64,000 nt of DNA from Proteus cibi (GTDB lineage Bacteria > Pseudomonadota > Gammaproteobacteria > Enterobacterales > Enterobacteriaceae): the NCBI RefSeq assembly GCF_003144405.1, contig NZ_PENW01000031.1, positions 124,001-188,000 on the forward strand, in the 5' to 3' direction. Made by a program: the position numbers and the translations under genes. The notes beneath the pieces were generated by a model, which was given only the letters and a program-made list of their open reading frames with translations, ran no database searches and was not told where the DNA came from. Shown here in pieces: positions 53,861 to 63,202 of this stretch. The first letter of the stretch is position 1, and every line of letters starts with the position of its first letter.

Positions 53861-54736
53861 TTACAGCATATCATTAAGCATCACACCAACACCGACCCGT
53901 GTCTGACGAAAGTTATAATCAATCATTGATTCACCATAGCCACTAAATACTTGGGTATAAAAGCGTACATGCTTAGTAATTGGGTAGCTCCAGCCTAATT
54001 CAGCCGCTCCATAGCCACTGTTCCAGTTATAACGCCCAGTCGCAGTGATCACACTTTCACCTAACCGATAGCCTGCTTTTAAGCGGTAATAACCCATATA
54101 GCGATTAATCTCTGGATTATCATCACGTTGAGCACTTTCACTAAAGCGATACCACGGTTTTAAATCAAGCTGTAAATTGCCTTTTTGCACCATAAAACGT
54201 GCATAAGCACGATTCCAGCTACGAGAGGTGGGATCAGAACGACCATTTGATTCGTGGTTAAAACCCGTTTCTATTTCACGAAGTGTCCAACCTGCAAATT
54301 TATAGTCTGTTGCCCACCCTAGAAAAAGTTGCGGTTCATAGTTTGTCTCACGAAAAGGGGCTGATTCTTTCTTATTGCTTAATTGCCACCAAGAGCGCTG
54401 AGTATAAGATGCCGCTAAAACAGAGTTTTCACCCGCAATGCCACGCCATAAAGGGAAGGCTAAACTGAGCTGAAATTTCACCTCATCTTTTTTAGCCTTA
54501 TTACCCCAATCATAACTTTGAATCGCCTCTTTATTCATATCAGAGGTGTCAGTGTAAATAATATAATTGGATTCATAAGGATAAAGAACAAAAGGTGAAT
54601 CGTACTCTTGTAATAAACCAGAGATGATACTGCCCTGAACAAGCGGTGCAGGAGATGATGATGCCTGTATTTCGGATGTAAATCCCCATGCTGGATAGAA
54701 TAAAACCACCGCAAGTAAAGAACGGATGTAACGCAT
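53861..54736 (-). CDS. pldA: Outer membrane phospholipase A
   Basis: Twelve-stranded barrel enzyme (291 residues; E. coli 289) that removes phospholipid from the outer leaflet and is active as a calcium-dependent dimer. The signal peptide MRYIRSLLAVVLFYPAWGFT is followed by conserved FRETNYEPQLFLGWATDY. The catalytic motif NHESNGRSDPTSRSWNR carries the His-Ser pair. The C-terminus NFRQTRVGVGVMLNDML is typical of the family. It is divergent from yigI. Confidence 0.96.
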   Translation of the reverse strand: MRYIRSLLAVVLFYPAWGFTSEIQASSSPAPLVQGSIISGLLQEYDSPFVLYPYESNYIIYTDTSDMNKEAIQSYDWGNKAKKDEVKFQLSLAFPLWRGIAGENSVLAASYTQRSWWQLSNKKESAPFRETNYEPQLFLGWATDYKFAGWTLREIETGFNHESNGRSDPTSRSWNRAYARFMVQKGNLQLDLKPWYRFSESAQRDDNPEINRYMGYYRLKAGYRLGESVITATGRYNWNSGYGAAELGWSYPITKHVRFYTQVFSGYGESMIDYNFRQTRVGVGVMLNDML

Positions 54737-54968
54737 AGTTAATTATCCTGTTTCATTATTGAATAATATAGAAGTTAGTACTTACTTTAGAATTAATTCT
54801 TATATATGTGCTTTATTACACGTTAGCGCTCATATTTTACACGTAATTGCCATTAAATCTCGTATATTTTTATATCGTTATATTTATAGCACGAATGTGC
54901 AATTACGATTTTGTCATGTATTATTAACATAATATTAACTTAACGACGTGATATCAGAGGTTCTAAAA

Positions 54969-55436
54969 ATGGAAAAACAATTAACATTAGAAGAGGCTCA
55001 AACGCTCATTGGTCATGTTTTTGTTTATAAGATGCCCTTTAATCAATTAATCGGCTTAGAACTCGTTCGCTTTGAGCAAGACTACGCGGAAATTCAATTC
55101 CGCTACCAAGATAAATTGGTCGGTAATATCGCTCAACGCATTTTACACGGTGGACTTATTGCTTCGGTGCTTGATGTCAGTGCGGGATTAGTTTGTGTTG
55201 GTAATGCATTAACACGTTTAGCACCAATATCCCAAGAGCAGTTAGAACAGAAACTCGCTAACATGGGCACTATCGACTTACGCGTTGATTATTTAAGACC
55301 GGGACGAGGAGAATATTTTACTGCAAGTAGCCATATTTTACGCAGTGGCAATAAAGTGTCTGTTGCTCGTGTTGAATTACATAATGAAAAACAAGTTCAT
55401 ATTGCGAGTGGGACTGCAACCTATATCGTAGGTTAA
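54969..55436 (+). CDS. yigI: Hotdog-fold thioesterase family protein YigI
   Basis: PaaI-like thioesterase of 155 residues (E. coli YigI 155). The active-site region [16 protein letters not shown] with the HGG motif is intact and [16 protein letters not shown] is nearly invariant. Medium- or long-chain acyl-CoA is a reported E. coli substrate class; this is carried over by homology. ATG 54969 has GAGG 8 nt upstream, so seven earlier in-frame codons are excluded. Confidence 0.92.
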   Translation: MEKQLTLEEAQTLIGHVFVYKMPFNQLIGLELVRFEQDYAEIQFRYQDKLVGNIAQRILHGGLIASVLDVSAGLVCVGNALTRLAPISQEQLEQKLANMGTIDLRVDYLRPGRGEYFTASSHILRSGNKVSVARVELHNEKQVHIASGTATYIVG

Positions 55437-55581
55437 GCCTTTGTTAGAATTCATTGTGCGCGATAATGCTTAGATTAGTATTAATTACTTGTAAAAATAC
55501 ATGCCTAATGACACATTAGATAATGTCATTGGGTATGATAACCCCGTCACACTTTTCCTTTCCATCAATTCCAGAGATAGC

Positions 55582-56475
55582 ATGAGCCAGAAAAACACGA
55601 TGAAAGGCGTTTTATGTGCCTTAGGCGCCTATTTGATCTGGGGTATTGCCCCTGTCTATTTTAAAAGCATTCAAGAAGTGCCTGCAGAAGAGATCTTAAC
55701 GCACCGTATTTTATGGTCGTTCTTTTTTATGTTGATTTTAATGACTATCAGTCGTCATTGGCCCTATTTGCGTCAATTAATACGTCAACCTAAAAAAATG
55801 CTTCTTTTAGCACTGACTGCCGTCATTATCGCAACTAACTGGCTTACCTATATATGGGCAGTTAATCACGGCTACATGCTAGAAGCCAGCCTTGGTTACT
55901 TTATTAATCCACTGGTTAACGTACTCTTTGGCATGCTTTTCTTAAGCGAACGCTTCCGCCGTATGCAATGGGTAGCAGTAGGTTTAGCATTTACAGGTGT
56001 CTTTATTCAACTCTGGCACTTTGGTTCAGTCCCCGTGATTGGATTAAGCCTCGCCGTCACTTTTGGTCTTTATGGCTTACTGCGTAAAAAATTGGGTGTC
56101 GATGCACAAACAGGTATGTTGGTAGAAACATTATGGCTATTCCCTGTTGCATTAGTTTATCTCTCCTTTTTCACACATTCACCGACTAGCAATATGCTTG
56201 AAAATAGTTGGTCATTAAATACCTTGTTAATTGCAGCTGGTATTATTACAACTGTACCACTACTGCTTTTTACAGAAGCTGCGCATCATCTGCGTTTATC
56301 AACCTTGGGCTTTTTCCAATATATTGGCCCAACCTTGATGTTTATTCTTGCCACAATGGTATATGGCGAAAAAATTGATGCTGAACGGCTGATCACCTTC
56401 GGCTTTATTTGGGTTGCGCTGATCCTCTTTACGCTGGATGCTCTTTATACACAACGCCGTTTAAGACGTAACTAA
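55582..56475 (+). CDS. rarD: EamA-family transporter RarD
   Basis: Inner membrane protein of about 297 residues with ten hydrophobic helices (E. coli RarD 296), chloramphenicol-sensitivity protein family; natural substrate unknown. Conserved segments include YLIWGIAPVYFKS, EILTHRILWSFFFM, MLEASLGYFINPLVNV and RLSTLGFFQYIGPTLMF. Upstream in-frame ATG 55501 has no ribosome site and adds 27 non-homologous residues; ATG 55582 follows AGAGA and fits the family. It is 145 bp after yigI. Confidence 0.92.
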   Translation: MSQKNTMKGVLCALGAYLIWGIAPVYFKSIQEVPAEEILTHRILWSFFFMLILMTISRHWPYLRQLIRQPKKMLLLALTAVIIATNWLTYIWAVNHGYMLEASLGYFINPLVNVLFGMLFLSERFRRMQWVAVGLAFTGVFIQLWHFGSVPVIGLSLAVTFGLYGLLRKKLGVDAQTGMLVETLWLFPVALVYLSFFTHSPTSNMLENSWSLNTLLIAAGIITTVPLLLFTEAAHHLRLSTLGFFQYIGPTLMFILATMVYGEKIDAERLITFGFIWVALILFTLDALYTQRRLRRN

Positions 56476-56486
56476 CCCTCTAAAAC

Positions 56487-56882
56487 TCACTCTTCCGCTA
56501 AATTACCAATTTGAGTAAAAGCGGAAGAGCATTTTTTCTTCTGATTTTTCTTTAACAGATGTGCATTCTTGGCTATCTCTTCCACATACCGACACGAGCG
56601 CCTAAATAGTGCTGATATTGAGTTATTAATCACCTGAATACGGTTAATCACAATCCAAGGGTAGAGATTGATTCTAGGAACAAAATCACGCTGATGCCTT
56701 AACAATTTACAATAGAGATCTTCTTCAAGTTCATTGATGGGTTCACTGGGATGATAGGTATCACAAAGGACTTCATCAGTATTTTCGATCAATAATTTAT
56801 TACTAGGAAAAGAGGCAGAAGAGGTACGCGTACAAGGTGCGACAAAAGAGTAGGTATAAAAAAATACGCTAGAGGATTTCAT
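56487..56882 (-). CDS. Hypothetical protein of 131 residues
   Basis: Not recognised. ATG 56882 (the frame also opens with TTG one codon earlier) gives a polar, fairly basic protein with no membrane span or signal peptide; visible features are an acidic centre (ELEEDLYCKLLRHQRDFVP) and a Lys-rich segment near the end (LLKKNQKKK). It lies between rarD and uvrD, where E. coli has corA, yigF and yigG, and resembles none of them. Its 3' end coincides with the rarD terminator. A genuine small gene is plausible but unproven. Confidence 0.5.
   Translation of the reverse strand: MKSSSVFFYTYSFVAPCTRTSSASFPSNKLLIENTDEVLCDTYHPSEPINELEEDLYCKLLRHQRDFVPRINLYPWIVINRIQVINNSISALFRRSCRYVEEIAKNAHLLKKNQKKKCSSAFTQIGNLAEE
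56490..56537 (+). terminator. Terminator of rarD
   Basis: CTCTTCCGCT (56490-56499) pairs perfectly with AGCGGAAGAG (56520-56529), followed by a T run. It lies inside the 3' end of the convergent reading frame described next. Confidence 0.8.
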
Positions 56883-56946
56883 CAATTAATCCCGTTAAGT
56901 AAGAATAGATAACGAGATTATTAAGTAACCTATTTGAACTTCCCTT

Positions 56947-56994
56947 AAAAAAAACACCCTAGCTTATCTATCAAATAAGTAAGGGTGTTTTTTT
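56947..56994. terminator. Terminator after uvrD (bidirectional)
   Basis: AAAAAACACCCT and CTTAT pair with ATAAG and AGGGTGTTTTTT, with a 2-nt internal loop, A and T runs on both sides. It lies 35 bp after uvrD on the minus strand. Confidence 0.88.
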
Positions 56995-57028
56995 ATATTG
57001 GGTAATGCTAATTCACTCTAATTGAGGT

Positions 57029-59185
57029 TTATTCCAGTCGAGCAAATGCTGCCACCAGCCATTTAATCCCTTCACCATTAAAGGCGATTTGTAATCGACA
57101 ATGTTCACCGCTACCTTCAATATTGATAATGGTGCCATCACCAAATTTGGGATGCTTCACACGTTGCCCAAGCGAATACCCCGTATCATTGTTGATAATC
57201 GGCGTGCCTAAACGGCTATGATTAACAGGACGGGAAACCGTGGCGCGTAAACGTACCTCTTCGACACATTCTTTAGGTAATTCACCAATAAAACGAGAAG
57301 GACGATGGCTGACTTCTTTTCCATATAAACGGCGGTTTTCAGCGTAAGTGAGTGTTAACTTTTTCATTGCTCGAGTAACACCAACATACGCCAAGCGACG
57401 TTCTTCTTCTAAACGCCCGCCCTCATCTAGTGACATTTGACTTGGGAACATGCCTTCTTCTACACCCACAATAAAGACTTGTGAAAATTCGAGCCCTTTA
57501 GCCGAGTGAAGTGTCATTAACTGCACTGCATCTTGATATGCATCCGCTTGGCTTTCGCCGGATTCTAATGCAGCATGCGAAAGAAACGCTTGCAGAGGCA
57601 TTAGATCTTCATCTTCATCTTGATAACTAAATTGGCGAGTCGCAGTGACCAGTTCTTCTAAGTTTTCAATACGGGCTTGTGCTTTTTCACCTTTTTCTTG
57701 CTCATACATCGCTTTTAAACCTGAATCACGGATAATTCGGTCTGTTTGCACATGTAATGGCATATCTGCTGTTTCAGAAGCGAGTGTTTCTATCAGCTCT
57801 AAGAATCGTTGAATCGCAGCGGTTGCACGCCCTGCTAACATTTTATGTTCAATAACCTGTAATGCACTTTCCCATAAAGTAATTTGGTTATCTCTTGCGA
57901 CTTGGCGAACAATATCTAGTGTTCTATCACCAATGCCGCGTGTTGGTGTATTCACAACACGTTCAAAAGAAGCATCATCATGGCGATTAGCCGTTAATCG
58001 CATATAAGAGAGTGCATCTTTGATCTCTTGGCGCTCGAAGAAACGCTGACCACCATAGATACGATATGGCATCGCCGCTTGTAATAACGCCTCTTCCATT
58101 ATACGAGATTGGGCATTGCTACGATAAAGAATGGCGCAGTCTGTTAGCGCACCACCTTCTTCTTGCCAGCGCTTAATTCGACCTACAACATAACGCGCTT
58201 CATCCAAATCATTAAAAGCACAATACAGCGAAATAGGCTCACCTTCCGCCCCTTCAGTCCACAGGTTTTTACCTAATCTGTCACTGTTATTGGCAATGAG
58301 TGCATTCGCAGCTTTTAGAATATTACTGGTAGAACGATAATTTTGCTCTAATCGGATCGTCTCTGCGCCAGGAAATTCATTTAAGAAATTTTGAATATTC
58401 TCGACTTGCGCACCACGCCAGCCATAAATAGATTGATCATCATCACCGACAATCATCACTTTACCCGTTTGCCCCGCTAACATTCTTATCCATGCGTATT
58501 GAATACGGTTAGTATCTTGGAACTCATCAACCAAGATATTGGTAAAGCGATTTTGGTAATGTTCTAAAATTTGAGGTTTATTCAGCCAAAGTTCATGGGC
58601 ACGTAATAAAAGCTCAGCAAAGTCCACCAGCCCCGCACGATCACATGCTTCTTGATATGCTTGATACACTTTCAACCATGTTGTTTCAACAGGATTACCA
58701 TATGTTTGAATATGTTGAGGTCGTAAACCCTCATCTTTTTTACCGTTGATATACCACATGCCTTGACGTGCAGGCCATTGTTTATCATCAAGATCCATTG
58801 ACTTAACAATGCGGCGAATAAGGCGATATTGATCATCACTATCAATAATTTGGAAGTCTTGTGGCAAATTTGCATCAAGATAGTGTGCGCGTAATAAACG
58901 ATGAGCAAGGCTATGGAAAGTACCAATCCACATACCACCTTGGCTTGTACCAATTAAGTCCTCAATACGATGGCGCATCTCTGCAGCGGCTTTATTGGTA
59001 AACGTCACAGCCATAATCGAAAAAGGAGAAGCTTGTTCAACAGATAATAACCAAGCGATACGATGTACCAGTACCCGAGTTTTACCACTGCCTGCGCCAG
59101 CTAACACCAGCATATTAATACGAGGTGCGGCTACAGCTTCGCGCTGTTTATCGTTAAGGCCTTCTAGCAGATATGAGACGTCCAT
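57029..59185 (-). CDS. uvrD: DNA helicase II UvrD
   Basis: 3'-5' superfamily 1 helicase of 718 residues (E. coli 720) for nucleotide excision and mismatch repair and RecA filament removal. Walker A GAGSGKT (about 31-37), DEFQDTN Walker B, GDDDQSIYGWRGA, QNYRS and VTRAMKKLTL motifs are intact, with a C-terminal Tudor-like domain (GQRVKHPKFGDGTIINIEG). ATG 59185 matches homologues; the three earlier codons are dropped. A LexA box overlaps its promoter, so it is part of the SOS regulon. Confidence 0.97.
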   Translation of the reverse strand: MDVSYLLEGLNDKQREAVAAPRINMLVLAGAGSGKTRVLVHRIAWLLSVEQASPFSIMAVTFTNKAAAEMRHRIEDLIGTSQGGMWIGTFHSLAHRLLRAHYLDANLPQDFQIIDSDDQYRLIRRIVKSMDLDDKQWPARQGMWYINGKKDEGLRPQHIQTYGNPVETTWLKVYQAYQEACDRAGLVDFAELLLRAHELWLNKPQILEHYQNRFTNILVDEFQDTNRIQYAWIRMLAGQTGKVMIVGDDDQSIYGWRGAQVENIQNFLNEFPGAETIRLEQNYRSTSNILKAANALIANNSDRLGKNLWTEGAEGEPISLYCAFNDLDEARYVVGRIKRWQEEGGALTDCAILYRSNAQSRIMEEALLQAAMPYRIYGGQRFFERQEIKDALSYMRLTANRHDDASFERVVNTPTRGIGDRTLDIVRQVARDNQITLWESALQVIEHKMLAGRATAAIQRFLELIETLASETADMPLHVQTDRIIRDSGLKAMYEQEKGEKAQARIENLEELVTATRQFSYQDEDEDLMPLQAFLSHAALESGESQADAYQDAVQLMTLHSAKGLEFSQVFIVGVEEGMFPSQMSLDEGGRLEEERRLAYVGVTRAMKKLTLTYAENRRLYGKEVSHRPSRFIGELPKECVEEVRLRATVSRPVNHSRLGTPIINNDTGYSLGQRVKHPKFGDGTIINIEGSGEHCRLQIAFNGEGIKWLVAAFARLE

Positions 59186-59211
59186 AATTACCAATCATTT
59201 AGTGAAGAAAA

Positions 59212-59249
59212 TACTGTGGATATATACAGAAATAGTGAGTAAGCAACAA
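59212..59249 (-). promoter_or_regulatory. uvrD promoter with overlapping LexA (SOS) box
   Basis: The box CTGT-N8-ACAG (59214-59229, core GGATATAT) matches the SOS consensus exactly in both half-sites. On the minus strand TTGTTG (59244-59249) and TATATA (59221-59226) are 17 bp apart, so the -10 lies inside the operator. Confidence 0.88.
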
Positions 59250-59329
59250 ACTAACAGGAATTTACGCGCTATGCAAAATAAAGCCTTTTTTAACCGCGTT
59301 TATCTGTACCATTCTTACCGAATATCACA

Positions 59330-60046
59330 TTAAACTAATTCTATCAGTTTGCTTAAATCTGTAATTTCAATATGTGGCATGACTCTGGTTTCACCTTCTT
59401 CAAACAAACTACGGTTATCTAGGTTAATCCAGCACGCTTGTAATCCACTATTAACAGCCCCCTCGACATCGGTTACAAGATGATCACCCACATGTAGAAT
59501 TTTCTCATGTGGAAGATTTAACAGTGAGGCGGCTTTATCAAACATATCAGGATAAGGCTTAGAGCGACCATCAGGACCCGCTTTTAAAATATGTGAAAAA
59601 TACTGCCCTAAGCCACAACTTAATGGGTTTGCATTACCATTTGTAATCGCAATTAATGGGATTTTCTGTGCCAGTTCGGTGAGAACGTGATGGGTATTTT
59701 TAGGCACATTAATACGGCTACGCCAATAAGCAAAGTGCGCCATAATCTCATCGGCACCTTGTTGTGCTTTGGCTTCACTGTAACTGTAATCTAACAGCAT
59801 ATTTCTAGCAGCAAGCCAACGCCATTGCGTAATATCATGAAAAATATCAGGATTATTTTCTATAAGTGGCTTTTTATAGGCATTCACATCTTTTTCTGTG
59901 AAATGATTAAAACGCAGATCATATTGACGAATAAAATCCAGCGTCTCTTTTTCAGTTCTGTCCATCACTGGTACATTGTCATACAGCGTGTCATCTAAAT
60001 CAAAAGTCATCGCTGCAATTGGCGTCAGAGTTCTGTAAAAGCGCAT
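59330..60046 (-). CDS. yigB: HAD phosphatase YigB (FMN phosphatase)
   Basis: HAD-superfamily phosphatase of 238 residues (E. coli YigB 238), reported to hydrolyse FMN to riboflavin in E. coli. Motif I TFDLDDTLYDN, motif II ITNGNA, motif III lysine in GRSKPYPDMF and motif IV HVGDHLVTDVEGA are intact. Its start overlaps the xerC stop by one base (TGATG), so it is translationally coupled. Its stop is followed by 144 bp before the uvrD start. Confidence 0.93.
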   Translation of the reverse strand: MRFYRTLTPIAAMTFDLDDTLYDNVPVMDRTEKETLDFIRQYDLRFNHFTEKDVNAYKKPLIENNPDIFHDITQWRWLAARNMLLDYSYSEAKAQQGADEIMAHFAYWRSRINVPKNTHHVLTELAQKIPLIAITNGNANPLSCGLGQYFSHILKAGPDGRSKPYPDMFDKAASLLNLPHEKILHVGDHLVTDVEGAVNSGLQACWINLDNRSLFEEGETRVMPHIEITDLSKLIELV

Positions 60047-60969
60047 TATGATTTTTCTCTCTTAGCTCTCGGATGAGCTGCATCATAGACTTTCGCTAAA
60101 TGCTGAAAATCTAAGTGGGTATAAACTTGTGTGGTCGATAAATTAGCGTGCCCTAACAATTCTTGTACAGCACGTAAATCACCACTGGATTCCAACAAAT
60201 GAGTGGCAAACGAGTGGCGTAATTTATGAGGATTCACATGGCTACTTAGTCCTTGTTTAATACCCCAAAGTTCAAACCGTTTTTGTACACTACGCACGGA
60301 TAAACGCTTACCGCTTTGGGTGGAGATAAAGACAGCTTTATCCTCAGGTGCATAGAGTTCTCGCATCGGAAACCAATTTTGTAACCACTCTAGCGCTTTT
60401 CTTCCCAATGGTACTTTTCGTTCTTTACTTCCCTTCCCTAACACACGAACTTCACCTTCATTCATGTCGATATCGCTAATGTTTAAGTTAGTCAATTCTG
60501 ATAGACGTAATCCTGCACCATACATCACTTCTAGCATGGTTCTATCTCTCACAGAGAGCGGATCTTTTAAGTCGATATTCATCAATTGGCTAACTTCATC
60601 GACATCCATATTTTTAGGAAGGTGGCGACCAGATTTAGGTGTACGAATACCTTTAGCGGGATTAACCTCTAACATCCCTTGCATCACTTGCCAATCAAGA
60701 AAGCTACGTAACGCCGAAAAGCGCAAAGCAAGGCTAGCCGATTGTAAACCGCTACGATGACTTTTCGCTAATAGCATGCGTACATGTTGACTTTCAAGTG
60801 ATATCCATTGTGTGATTTTCATCGCTACCATCATTTGCGCTAATGCAGTCAGTTGGCGATGATAATTTTCTACGGTGACAGGGCTTAATCGGCGTTCAAC
60901 TTGGATATAACGCAAGAATTGCTCGATAGCGGTGGAGAGTGTTTCTGGAATATCTATTGGTTGATTCAT
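60046..60969 (-). CDS. xerC: Site-specific tyrosine recombinase XerC
   Basis: Resolves chromosome dimers at dif with XerD and FtsK (307 residues; E. coli 298). The N-terminal SAM-like domain ([19 protein letters not shown]) precedes the catalytic domain with the Arg in [29 protein letters not shown] (His-X-X-Arg), the His in [11 protein letters not shown] and the tyrosine nucleophile in VYTHLDF. ATG 60969 overlaps the yigA stop in ATGA; 5 upstream codons are excluded. Confidence 0.95.
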   Translation of the reverse strand: MNQPIDIPETLSTAIEQFLRYIQVERRLSPVTVENYHRQLTALAQMMVAMKITQWISLESQHVRMLLAKSHRSGLQSASLALRFSALRSFLDWQVMQGMLEVNPAKGIRTPKSGRHLPKNMDVDEVSQLMNIDLKDPLSVRDRTMLEVMYGAGLRLSELTNLNISDIDMNEGEVRVLGKGSKERKVPLGRKALEWLQNWFPMRELYAPEDKAVFISTQSGKRLSVRSVQKRFELWGIKQGLSSHVNPHKLRHSFATHLLESSGDLRAVQELLGHANLSTTQVYTHLDFQHLAKVYDAAHPRAKREKS

Positions 60970-61676
60970 TGCCTTGCAATCCAACGAAGTAACAACTCGG
61001 GTAAAATATGGGCGAGCTTATCTAACATGACTGTGCCCATTCCTTCCTGAAAATGTTGGCTATCTCGGCTATTAAAAATAATCACACCCAAATCGCCATA
61101 ATGCCCTAATAATGAAAGTGCAACGGAACCAGAACGTCGTACATTAGGCATCAAGAGCATTATCTCTTGCCCATTTAATGTACCTAGATAGTGATTATCA
61201 TCACCCATACGTTGAATGCGAAAATGTTCAAATGCTTGGCGGGATAATGGGAGATCTTGTGCATCTAAAGGTGGCTGTAATTGCCAGCGATCGGTAAATA
61301 GACGTAATTGAACTGAATAAAGTCCTAATTCCTTTGCCCAAAGGTTTAAACGTTCTAACATTTCGTGGAGAGAAGCACTGCTAGAGAGTTCAGAAATTAA
61401 TAATAAGAGTTGGCTAAACAAGGCTTCATTTTCAGAGGCTTGTTCTATCAACAAACGCATATCTTCTTCAAGATAGTGGATACGGTTACGTTGACGCGAC
61501 ATTATCCATTCAACTAAAGAAACCGTTCCTCTGACGGGATGAGGAACTTGCATTTGCTCAATATAGCTTGCATTACGGATAAAAAAACCAGGATGTTCCC
61601 TGAGGTAACGGATCACTTGTTGGTCATTAAGTTCGTTTGTTTCAGGGCAACAGAACTGCTCATTTTTATCCGTCAT
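60966..61676 (-). CDS. yigA: DUF484 family protein YigA
   Basis: Cytoplasmic GAF-like protein of 236 residues aligning with E. coli YigA (235). N-terminal helices ([20 protein letters not shown]) are characteristic of the family. No function is established; its fixed place between dapF and xerC is widely conserved. The stop codon overlaps the xerC start (ATGA). It begins 25 bp after dapF. Confidence 0.9.
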   Translation of the reverse strand: MTDKNEQFCCPETNELNDQQVIRYLREHPGFFIRNASYIEQMQVPHPVRGTVSLVEWIMSRQRNRIHYLEEDMRLLIEQASENEALFSQLLLLISELSSSASLHEMLERLNLWAKELGLYSVQLRLFTDRWQLQPPLDAQDLPLSRQAFEHFRIQRMGDDNHYLGTLNGQEIMLLMPNVRRSGSVALSLLGHYGDLGVIIFNSRDSQHFQEGMGTVMLDKLAHILPELLLRWIARQ

Positions 61677-61701
61677 ACAGATAGCCTCTCAAAAAATAAT
61701 G

Positions 61702-62526
61702 TTATAACTGAATGATCCCATCATAGATATGTGTCGCAGGCCCAGTCATATAAAGAGAGTGACCCTCTCCTTTCCATTCAATTAGCAATGATCCACCTGG
61801 TAAGGTGACTTTCACACGTTTATCTAATAAGCCTTGTGAAATACCAACGGCGACAGCTGCACAAGCCCCGCTACCACAAGCATTTGTTTCACCTGCACCA
61901 CGTTCAAATACCCGCAAATGAAGCTGACTTCTGTCTACAATTTGCATAAAACCAATATTAGCACGTTCAGGAAAACGTTCATGTTGCTCTAACACAGGCC
62001 CTAACAACTCAACTTCTGCGGTTTTAATGTCATCAACCTGAATAACGCAATGAGGATTTCCCATTGAAACCACACCACATAATACAGTGCGTTCCATTGC
62101 CCTGATAATATAGGTCTTTTCTGCCTTTTGTGCACGGAAAGGGACTTTTTGAGGTTCAAACTCAGGCTCGCCCATATTGACGCACACATCGTCATTATCC
62201 ATAACATGCAAGGTCATTCTGCCAGACTGCGTACTGACTTTTATCTCTCTTTTATTTGTAAGACCTTTTAATCTCACAAATCGAGCAAAGCAACGGGCAC
62301 CATTACCACACTGCGCAACCTCACTTCCATCTGCATTAAAAATCCGGTAATGGAAATCGAGTTCAGGATCATAAGGTGCTTCAACCACCAATAATTGATC
62401 AAACCCAACACCAGTATGGCGATTTGCTAATCGACATATTAATTCTGGTGAAAAATAAACATTTTGAGTCACAGCATCGACCACCATAAAGTCGTTGCCA
62501 AGACCATGCATTTTTGAAAATTGCAT
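61702..62526 (-). CDS. dapF: Diaminopimelate epimerase
   Basis: PLP-independent two-cysteine epimerase interconverting LL- and meso-diaminopimelate for lysine and peptidoglycan synthesis (274 residues; E. coli 274). Active-site cysteines lie in [10 protein letters not shown] (about Cys73) and [11 protein letters not shown] (about Cys217). The N-terminus [15 protein letters not shown] is invariant in the family. First full-size gene of the dapF-yigA-xerC-yigB operon. Confidence 0.97.
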   Translation of the reverse strand: MQFSKMHGLGNDFMVVDAVTQNVYFSPELICRLANRHTGVGFDQLLVVEAPYDPELDFHYRIFNADGSEVAQCGNGARCFARFVRLKGLTNKREIKVSTQSGRMTLHVMDNDDVCVNMGEPEFEPQKVPFRAQKAEKTYIIRAMERTVLCGVVSMGNPHCVIQVDDIKTAEVELLGPVLEQHERFPERANIGFMQIVDRSQLHLRVFERGAGETNACGSGACAAVAVGISQGLLDKRVKVTLPGGSLLIEWKGEGHSLYMTGPATHIYDGIIQL

Positions 62527-62567
62527 CTTGCCCCTGCCTGAAACGAAATTACCGTTTCTAAGATTGA

Positions 62568-62735
62568 CTAATTGGTCTGAGTTGAGGCGCTCTCAACTTG
62601 CTGGGTTGGCTGGGATGACTGTGTCATTTTTGCCTGAGTATCTTCAGGAGGGAAATAAAGAGGACCTTTCAAGCCGCAACCAGAAAGAGAAATCAGTGTT
62701 ATTATAGCAAGAGTGCAACGTAAATACGTTTTCAT
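62568..62735 (-). CDS. lptM: Small outer membrane lipoprotein LptM (YifL)
   Basis: Lipoprotein of 55 residues with signal peptide [19 protein letters not shown] and lipobox LSGC; the mature protein starts [13 protein letters not shown], a sequence shared with E. coli YifL/LptM, which helps LptD mature at the outer membrane. The tail is rich in Gln, Ser and Thr. ATG 62735 gives the correct signal peptide; six upstream codons are excluded. It lies 41 bp before dapF and is divergent from cyaY. Confidence 0.93.
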   Translation of the reverse strand: MKTYLRCTLAIITLISLSGCGLKGPLYFPPEDTQAKMTQSSQPTQQVESASTQTN

Positions 62736-62749
62736 TCGAAATCTGCCTG

Positions 62750-62778
62750 TCATTTATTTAGTTAATATCCTCTATAAT
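62750..62778 (+). promoter_or_regulatory. Probable cyaY promoter
   Basis: A perfect TATAAT lies at 62773-62778, 37 bp before the cyaY start; the -35 region around 62750-62755 (TCATTT) is weak. Confidence 0.45.
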
Positions 62779-62814
62779 CGCAGTTAGATCTCGAAAAGCA
62801 AATAGGAAATGAAG

Positions 62815-63132
62815 ATGAACGACAGTGAATTTCACCAATTAGCTGACGAACTCTTGTCAGAAATAGAACAAACTATTGATAATTATGAAGGTGACGCAGA
62901 TATTGATTGTGAAATCAATGGCGGTGTAATGACATTAACCTTTGAAAATAATAGCAAAATTATCATTAATCGTCAGGAAGCATTTCATCAAGTTTGGTTA
63001 GCGACACGTTCCGGTGGCTATCACTTTGATTGGAAAAATGAACAATGGATTTGTGATAGAAGCGGCGGTGAATTTTTAACCATGTTAGCACAAGCGATAA
63101 CAGAACAAAGTGGGGAAGCGTTTTCTTTCTAA
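62815..63132 (+). CDS. cyaY: Frataxin-like iron-sulfur protein CyaY
   Basis: Frataxin-family regulator of Fe-S cluster assembly that binds iron and IscS (105 residues; E. coli 106). The acidic N-terminal helix ([19 protein letters not shown]) and [28 protein letters not shown] sheet are typical. AGGA (62804-62807) lies 1 nt before an upstream ATG and 7 nt before ATG 62815, so the latter is chosen; it also matches the homologous MNDSEFH start. It is convergent with cyaA. Confidence 0.95.
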   Translation: MNDSEFHQLADELLSEIEQTIDNYEGDADIDCEINGGVMTLTFENNSKIIINRQEAFHQVWLATRSGGYHFDWKNEQWICDRSGGEFLTMLAQAITEQSGEAFSF

Positions 63133-63151
63133 AAAGCGCAGTTAACGACAA

Positions 63152-63186
63152 AAATGGGAGCTATCAAAGCTCCCATTTGTGTTTTT
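63152..63186. terminator. Bidirectional terminator between cyaY and cyaA
   Basis: AAATGGGAGCT (63152-63162) pairs perfectly with AGCTCCCATTT (63168-63178) around a 5-nt loop, followed by GTGTTTTT. Confidence 0.88.
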
Positions 63187-63202
63187 ATTGGCTTGTATGC
63201 AA

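Noticed and set aside
55502-55531. Inverted repeat AATGACA...TGTCATT upstream of rarD
   Set aside because: No T run and no known operator match; it lies in the leader of rarD and could be chance in AT-rich DNA.
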